A stretch of DNA of 64,000 bases. Source: Achatina immaculata (lineage: Eukaryota; Mollusca; Gastropoda; Stylommatophora; Achatinidae). Shown here piece after piece: positions 58,036 through 64,000 of this stretch. How positions within the stretch are numbered: the first letter of the stretch is position 1; each line of letters starts with the position of its first letter. A program made the position numbers and the translations under genes. The notes beneath the pieces are model-generated. The model was given only the letters and a program-made list of their open reading frames with translations. It made no database searches and was not told the DNA's origin. The DNA lies in contig CM019692.1 of assembly GCA_009760885.1 (NCBI GenBank), positions 55,914,964-55,978,963 of the forward strand, read 5' to 3'.

Positions 58036-59949
58036 GTTAAAAGAAAACAAAGGCTCCTCGTCAGGTAACCACTGATGGGAAAATATCAGACCCTTTCCAA
58101 TGAACCAGATGGTTAACAACATCCTACTGGCAAGCGTACTATGTGCAGATAGTATAGGTCTTTTTTTTTCCTTGGCCAAGATACCGTCAACGTCCTGTAC
58201 TCTCTAGAGTGTGACATGAATGTGTGACCGAGTGACTCACTTTTGAGGCCGTGATAATTCAAAGTTTTTAATCAAACCGTTGCGTTCCAGCAATATTTCC
58301 AAGACAGGTCGATAGCAGCTTGGCTTTCATTTCTAGCACATTCCAGAGTTTTTCCTGATTCTGAAACATTATACGGGTCATCTCCCTTACTCTAATATGG
58401 CCAGATGTCAATGCGTGTCGTGCTAGCCACGTGGCCTGGATTAACCCCTTGTTTCCCTCCCCATTCCCTCCCCACTTCGCCCCAGTGGGTTACAGGAAAC
58501 CTGGTCCATCCGCTGGCGCAAACGAAAAGGTCAAAACTAATGAAATGAAATCAGACTTAACAGAAGAGCTGGCACGCGCGTTCTCCGGTAGGAACATTGA
58601 AACCGAGACAAGCGCTTGTGAGAAGTGGACAGCGCTCAGAATGTCAGGGTCCTTAAGAATGAAATTAACGAAGTTAGGGACAACAGCTGGAATCAGCCTG
58701 GAATAAAACGGTAGAAATGTTCTCTTTTATCCAGTAAATAAAAAAACTTGGAGAATATAGTTCTCTCTGAGCCCTTAATTTAATAAAAATAATAACGTTT
58801 TACGTGCAGTGCTGGAAAGCGTTGGTGATCATGCTTCTTGACCTTGTGTAACCCTTGGTGTTTTTGCTGAAGTCAGATCCATTTCTTTCTCCACGTCACT
58901 TCTTCAGTCCACTAAGACATTGTTTCTATTGACTTCCTTCTTCTTCTTTTTCTCGAAATTTTCAGTCATTACCGACTTCAATGACGTCTATCTTCTCTTG
59001 CCATGTCCAAGAAATTTTAACTGTCTCTTTTTACAATTTTAATTAATTTTCGTTCTTCTAAAATTGTTCTGTGGACCCCTTCTGTTGTTTTTGTTTTTTT
59101 TTTCTTGTTGTCTAAGTTTGTGGGGTTTTCTTTCTGTCTGTTCAAGAAATTTCTTGCATCTTTCTTTAAAATCACATCTCTGTTGCCTCCAAACGCTACA
59201 TCATTTGTTAACTTTTCAGATTCCAAAACCGTACAGCGATATTGATTCTACGTATTTTATCCCTACTGGAGTTTATAAAATAAGTGCATGGTGGAATTAG
59301 TGTTCTTAATAACGTAATTTTACTACCATTGCTCTTATTGGACCCTAGAACATAATCTATACCTTACTGGTATTGTTCAAACACTGGTTATTTTGATGTT
59401 TATCCATTGACTACACTTCCTTCTTTCAAGCACTCAGTGATTGTAAAGAGAATGGGTAAGACACATCAGGGTCATAAACGCTCATTTAACATTCAGCCCA
59501 ACAGGGAAAACAGGTAGTAGTTTGTTCCGTTACTTGTACAGAGTCATTGCAAATCAAAACAATAACACGTTGCGAGATTCTCTCCGTGACCATATTAAGC
59601 TCACAGTTTGGGTGAGAGAGGTCTTTTAACTACACTTCTGTTGAAAGTCTCCTGTTTCACCTGCCTGTTTAGTCTCTGACCCCCCTCTGCAAAGCTCGCC
59701 GCCGCTGTTTTTTAAACAGGTTACCTTTCCCTACTGGAGTTCTAGCGCGTATAGCAAGCAGAATATGGGTTGCTAAGAGAGCCGTGCAATTGTAAAAGGT
59801 GTCCTGGTACTCAGTTAGGATGTCGATTCTGCAGCTTCCTTTCGGCTTTGACTGCATAACGTCATGCGTTCTGTTATTATAGTCTCTTCCTTTTCCAAGA
59901 CAAAGTTTCCTGGTTTTCCTCTCTGTGTTTCTCTAACGCTCCGGTTTTT
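58036..59949. other. No identifiable gene
   Basis: Frames at 58431-58706 (91 codons) and 59017-59300 have no recognised motifs. No element identified. Confidence 0.3.
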
Positions 59950-60078
59950 TTTTTTACAGATAACACACTGAAGAGGAAGCAGAGAATAATTCCAAGAACA
60001 GGGATGACTGGAGAGCCTTTATCCGTGGCCTATGCTCACAGGAGTGTGAAAGGCGATGATGATGATGATGATGATGAT
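59950..60078 (+). mobile_element. Family G LINE, 3' end with (GAT)n tail
   Basis: 'agggatgactggagagcctt' and following bases encode RDDWRAFIRGLCSQECERR, the usual short acidic-aromatic end of a non-LTR reverse transcriptase, then a stop-rich step into eight GAT units (60055-60078). Only ~40 codons remain. Confidence 0.55.
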
Positions 60079-61316
60079 AGTCATGGCTGTTCTTGCAACA
60101 CATGTTTAAGCAGGTGACGATGTGAACGTTGTTCGTTTGTTCACGTGACCGAGCTGTTACTGAGTTTGGTCACGAGAAAGTTTTGTTTTTTTGCGAGACC
60201 TTTAGAGGAGGTCAGCTATGTGGAAGTGTAAGGATACAGTAGTGTTGTTTGGTAGTAAATGTATACGCGGAGTTGGAGTTTGGTGACTATCAGATGTTTC
60301 CCTCCCATTTTTAAGTACAGCCGTACATGGCACCCCAGACTGCACCCCTCCAAATATCTCAACCCAGATTCTAACCCTTTCATCTGTGGCCAGCTTGCTA
60401 CCCTATGAATATTATCTAATGTGAAGAAATTATACAGATTTTCACATACATAAGTAACAACTTGTAAACTACATAATGATCAAGGCAAATAATAATCAAG
60501 TTTAATCACAAACCAGAAAACATATCACACGACAAAATGACAACTGAGGAATACGATAACTGCATGCATCACAAGCAACGCAACATACAACTAGAAAATT
60601 GGGACACTTCATGCAATCAAACCACATGATAAAACTAACTCTCTATATATATAACTGTCATATTTATCATACGTCTACATCACAACTGGCCCTTCTTCAC
60701 GTAGAAGGCCTCACTACGCTGTTTTGCGCAGTCGCATCATTGTTCGGCACGTCTATATTCTTCTCAGCACAAAGCTACATCAACAACTCATGTGTCAGCA
60801 TCACTATACTTAACAACGCACCGAGCTAACTCATGAAACATCAGATTCAAAATTGCGCGGTGCTCATGACCAGCACTTTACAATCACAAAATACTGACTC
60901 TCACAGGTGAAATATCAAAATATGAGAAATACGACAAATATGAAAGAAAAATTGTGACATTATGTATGTATGGCAGATGAACACTGGCAAAAGTAGAAGT
61001 GCGCATAACTTCAATGAACATTCAAACGAATAGTTCTGATTACATCCATGATCAAATGATTCAAATGTGGACAAATTCACTGAAAATGAACCCCTGGGAA
61101 CAACTGTGTTAAGAGCACACTTATCTTAACACAGTGTTTGTGAGACAGGGAACATAGATCTGTTTGCTTAAAAACTCTGACCTACCTCTGTAGCCCAGAA
61201 ACTTGTAGCAATCAACACTAATTGTAATTGTAATTGTTATTTTTGCAAAATGTAATGTCAGGTTGGTGGACGGATGGGGACATGGAGATCTCTGGCGGGG
61301 ATGAGGGAAGTCTGGT
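60079..61316. other. No identifiable feature
   Basis: Nothing recognised; the right-hand part may belong to the 5' region of the LINE that follows. Confidence 0.3.
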
Positions 61317-61691
61317 GTGAAACCAATGAATCCAGGACGTGACAAGCCTATGGGTCTTTACAACAATGGCTATCAGAATGATGTGAACAAAACAGAGCCA
61401 GTAGACTATAGGTGGCGGGGAATGGATATCATTGAAGCACTCATCAGATTCCTCATCTCAGAGTCAGAGTGTCTTTGTGGAACTGTCTCAAACCATCTGA
61501 CATGGAGAAGGGGTTTAAGTACAGCCACCAGAGGCTGGAAAACAAAGTTTTGGCCAGGCCAGCCACACTGTCTTCATGGCAGTCCGAGCAAGACCACAGT
61601 CTGCCCTAGCAAGGAAAGGTGCTGAAGTCGGAGTTACCCAGCCAAAAGGCGCATCGCAAAAATCAGGGTAACACGCATTATCGCTAATGAA
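61317..61691 (+). other. Possible 5' region or ORF1 remnant of the right-edge LINE
   Basis: A plus frame of 102 codons (61317-61625, MKPMNPGRDK start) lies 66 bp before the start of the endonuclease frame. It has no zinc-knuckle or RRM motif that I can see, so an ORF1 role is not supported; it may be leader sequence of the element. Confidence 0.25.
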
Positions 61692-62171
61692 ATGTCTATA
61701 TCTACAGTTTTCAAACATGGTGCTCGCCCTGTGAAGACTAACCAGGCAGGTGCAGTGCCGGGCCCCCTGCCTCGAAAGGGTCCACCCAATGCTACTGGAG
61801 GTCCTCTCAGTTCGTCTTGTGGAGTCAGGAGACATGAGAGTAGAGCTACTGGCCAAAAAATACAACAGAAGAAAACAGCCAAAAAGCAAGAACTTAAAAT
61901 AATGCAGTGGAATGCTGAGGGTGTCAGCAGTGTTAGAGATGGCTATAGCAAAAAGGTTGAACTAGAGAACATACTTTTTGCAGAGCAGGTAAGTATATGC
62001 TGCATACAGGAGACACACCTAACCAAAGATGCCGCCTTTAAAATCAGAGGCTACCAGTGTTTTAGATCAGACCGACAGGACAGAAGAAAAGGAGGAGTAC
62101 TCACACTTGTTAAGAATAACATCAGCGCATGTCAGGTGGGAGTGTACATGGAAGGAGCGAATACCAGATGA
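61692..62171 (+). CDS. LINE ORF2, N-terminal endonuclease portion (before a frameshift)
   Basis: This frame of 159 codons starts at ATG 61692 and encodes a basic leader of about 68 residues, followed by the apurinic-type (EEP) endonuclease domain. Visible catalytic motifs are MQWNAEGV (the conserved asparagine) and CCIQETHL (the catalytic glutamate), then GGVLTLVKNN. Near 62150-62160 the frame is lost and stops at GANTR; the continuation EYQMIHLKSS is in the frame that starts at 62159. One small indel explains the break. The endonuclease would nick target DNA to prime reverse transcription. The start codon is a choice among possibilities; upstream bases are not clearly coding. Confidence 0.85.
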   Translation: MSISTVFKHGARPVKTNQAGAVPGPLPRKGPPNATGGPLSSSCGVRRHESRATGQKIQQKKTAKKQELKIMQWNAEGVSSVRDGYSKKVELENILFAEQVSICCIQETHLTKDAAFKIRGYQCFRSDRQDRRKGGVLTLVKNNISACQVGVYMEGANTR

Positions 62172-64000
62172 TCCATCTAAAAAGTAGTAATACAGATTTC
62201 CACCTCCTTAACTATTACTGTCCTAATGACCGCCCACTTGCTTTAGGAACAATCCCACACAAAGAGAGACTGATGGTCTGTGGTGATTTTAACAGTCATT
62301 CCCAGAGCTGGGGCTATGACCACATAGACAAGAGAGGAGAGGAAGTTGAGAGCTGGCAGGATGATAATGGACTTCTCCTGATCAACCAGCCAATGGATGC
62401 CCCAACATTTTACTCAAGGGCTTGGCATACAAAATCAACACCAGATCTGGCATTCCACTCTCCAGATCTGAAGTGGAACATTACACGTGAAGTTGGAAAA
62501 CAACTTGGAGGTAGCGACCATCGACCAGTCTTCCTGACAATAGAAAATGAACTCCTTAACACCAGTAACCCTCTCCCCAGATGGAACTATAAAAAAGCAA
62601 ACTGGACAATGTACAGACATCGTACAGGTATCCTGGTGGGACAGCTGTCCATAGAAGGTAAGGATATTAACAGCATAGTGAAGGAGTTCAATGCTTGTAT
62701 CCTTCAGGCCGCTCGTGAAACCATTCCCAGAGGAGCTCGCAGGGACTATAAACCATACTGGTCTAGTGAGCTGGGAAAACTCCATGATGACGTGGAAGCA
62801 GCTCGAAAGCAAGCAGAAAATAGACTATGCCAAGAACACCACAATAATTACCAACATTCTAAGGCCAAATTTCAGAGAGCAAAGCTGCAAGCCAGACGGG
62901 AAAGTTGGAGAGAGAAAACAGAGTCCCTAAACTTTGAAAAGGATGGAAGGAAACTGTGGAAACTAATCAAACAGTTAAATGATGAGAGTACTGGAAGAAG
63001 TACAAAGATTACACTAATAGAGGATGGGAAAACTCTTACAGGTAAGCAGGTAGCAGATCACTTTGCTCGCATGTTTGCACAGGACTGCAACATTGATATC
63101 CATCCAGAGAAGGAGCGTACAGTGCGCATCGAGCCACAGAAAGAGGAGGAACAAGTCAGAAAAGTGGAGGTCATGGATGCACCAATCACACGCAGTGAGT
63201 TAGACCTAGCAGTTAGTAAACTGAAACCAAGGAAATCACCAGGACCAGATGGAGTGTCCAATGAAATGATCAAGAACCTGGGAATGGCAGCAATGGGAAA
63301 GCTGTTGGATATTTTCAATATGTGCTGGAGCACAGGTAAGTTACCTCAAATCTGGAAGGAAGCAAGCATGGTACCACTGCTAAAACCAAGGAAAAACAGT
63401 GATACTGCCTCCAGCTACAGGCCAATCAGTCTCACTAGCTGCCTATGCAAAACGATGGAACGCATCATTGACCTGAGGCTAAAATGGTACCTAGAAAGTG
63501 AAAACCTTCTCGTTCCACAACAAGCAGGATTTAGGCAGTACTACAGTACGGAAGATCAAGTGACCTATCTCTCTCAAGAGATTGAGGATGCATTCCAAGA
63601 GAAAAACCTTCTACTAGCAGCGTGGATAGACCTGAAGAAAGCCTTTGATAAAGTATGGAAAAAAGGTCTGTTGTGGAAACTAAGAAACTGCAATGTGAAT
63701 GGAAGACTGTACAACTGGATAAAGTCCTATTTACACAATAGAAGAGCTAGAGTAGTAATGGATGGACACAAAAGCCAGAAAGTACTTCTGCGACACGGTG
63801 TACCACAAGGAGGAGTCCTTTCGCCTACACTATTCCTTGTATTCATTAATGACCTGGTCAAGGAACTTCCCTATGGAATCAAAGCAGCACTGTATGCAGA
63901 TGATCTGGTCATGTGGTGTACAGATGAATATGCGACAGTTGCTACACAGAGACTCCAAAGAGCAGCAGACATCTTGACATCATGGACAAACAAATGGTGT
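62159..64000 (+). CDS. LINE ORF2, rest of endonuclease plus reverse transcriptase; open at window end
   Basis: From 62159 to the last base one frame runs ~613 codons without a stop. It completes the endonuclease (CGDFNSHSQSWG with the catalytic Asp and Asn near residues 39-50, GGSDHRPVFL with the Asp-His pair near residues 118-127). A ~190-residue linker rich in charged residues follows. The reverse transcriptase then shows KSPGPDGVSNEM, SSYRPISLTSCLCKTMER, QQAGFRQYYSTEDQV, AWIDLKKAFDKVW (motif A), GVPQGGVLSPTLF (motif B) and LYADDLVMW (catalytic YADD). The motif style fits the I/Jockey group of LINEs; an RNase H domain may follow beyond the window. Only one frameshift separates it from the upstream endonuclease half, so it is the best-preserved element in the window. 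Confidence 0.93.

Larger units (their letters stand above)
61692..64000 (+). mobile_element. Near-intact I/Jockey-like LINE, running off the right edge
   Basis: Covers the two coding pieces above. Unlike the other LINEs here, it retains its endonuclease, so it is not strongly 5'-truncated. The 3' end, its tail and any RNase H domain lie outside the window. The protein differs clearly from families A-G. Confidence 0.9.

Noticed and set aside
56927..58179. Histidine-, serine- and threonine-rich minus frames of 253 and 160 codons
   Set aside because: A 19-bp repeat with no stop in any minus-strand phase; 57 bp gives a 19-residue period.
62435..62812. Minus-strand 125-codon frame and the plus frame at 63762-63977
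   Set aside because: Shadows of the LINE reverse transcriptase frame that runs open from 62159 to the window end.

Overview
This window looks like repeat-dominated nuclear DNA from an invertebrate animal. The mix of 5'-truncated non-LTR retrotransposons (LINEs), tRNA-headed SINEs, hAT and mariner relics and very many mini- and microsatellites would fit a lophotrochozoan such as a gastropod mollusc, but the species is inference only. I found no convincing single-copy host gene, no operon-like layout and no CRISPR array. The recognisable protein-coding matter is retrotransposon or transposase sequence, nearly all of it broken. Most long open frames are by-products of tandem repeats whose unit length is a multiple of three or which lack stop triplets.

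Dispersed elements. Several LINE families are present, told apart by protein sequence and by the simple repeat at their 3' ends. Family A (98-1600, 2526-2646, 11613-12395, 29925-30355, 51361-52100) ends in a TATAAGA-type tail. Family B (820-1239, 3894-4015, 23094-23933, 43636-44617, 46369-46596) ends in an ATGA/TGAC tail. Family C (7594-8152, 24030-24602) ends in GA or GATA/GA. Family D (21915-22060) ends in GA. Families E, F and G (14092-14600, 5340-5600, 52143-52312, 59950-60078) end mostly in GAT. From about 61.7 kb to the right edge lies a different, nearly intact LINE with an apurinic-type endonuclease and a reverse transcriptase; its main frame is still open at base 64000. Non-autonomous elements include five tRNA-headed SINE loci types (33.2, 14.8, 2.0/43.0, 54.2-54.5 and 57.4-57.7 kb), a 109-bp hAT-like MITE with a perfect 8-bp target duplication (9794-9902), a probable pogo-like MITE (19289-19616), a decayed mariner transposase (40160-40628), and two unclassified repeat families (N1 at 5.6, 39.3 and 49.1 kb; R2 at 0, 9.9 and 25.5-25.9 kb).

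Tandem repeats. By rough hand tally about 12 kb of the 64 kb is tandem sequence, in more than 30 separate arrays with units from 2 to 49 bp. The largest are the purine-rich tract at 20.0-21.2 kb, the 48-bp array at 55.25-56.35 kb, the TTC-based higher-order repeat at 37.2-38.25 kb, the 19-bp array at 56.9-58.0 kb (split by a SINE), the 39-bp array at 31.15-31.9 kb and the compound tetranucleotide array at 45.4-45.95 kb.

How the parts relate. The clearest theme is a link between retrotransposition and simple repeats: each LINE family carries its own short tandem tail, and some tails have grown into long arrays (about 200 bp at 11.6 kb). Insertions can be ordered: a family B copy sits inside a family A copy with a 12-bp target duplication, and a SINE splits a minisatellite. 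Stretches between listed features hold nothing I could identify.
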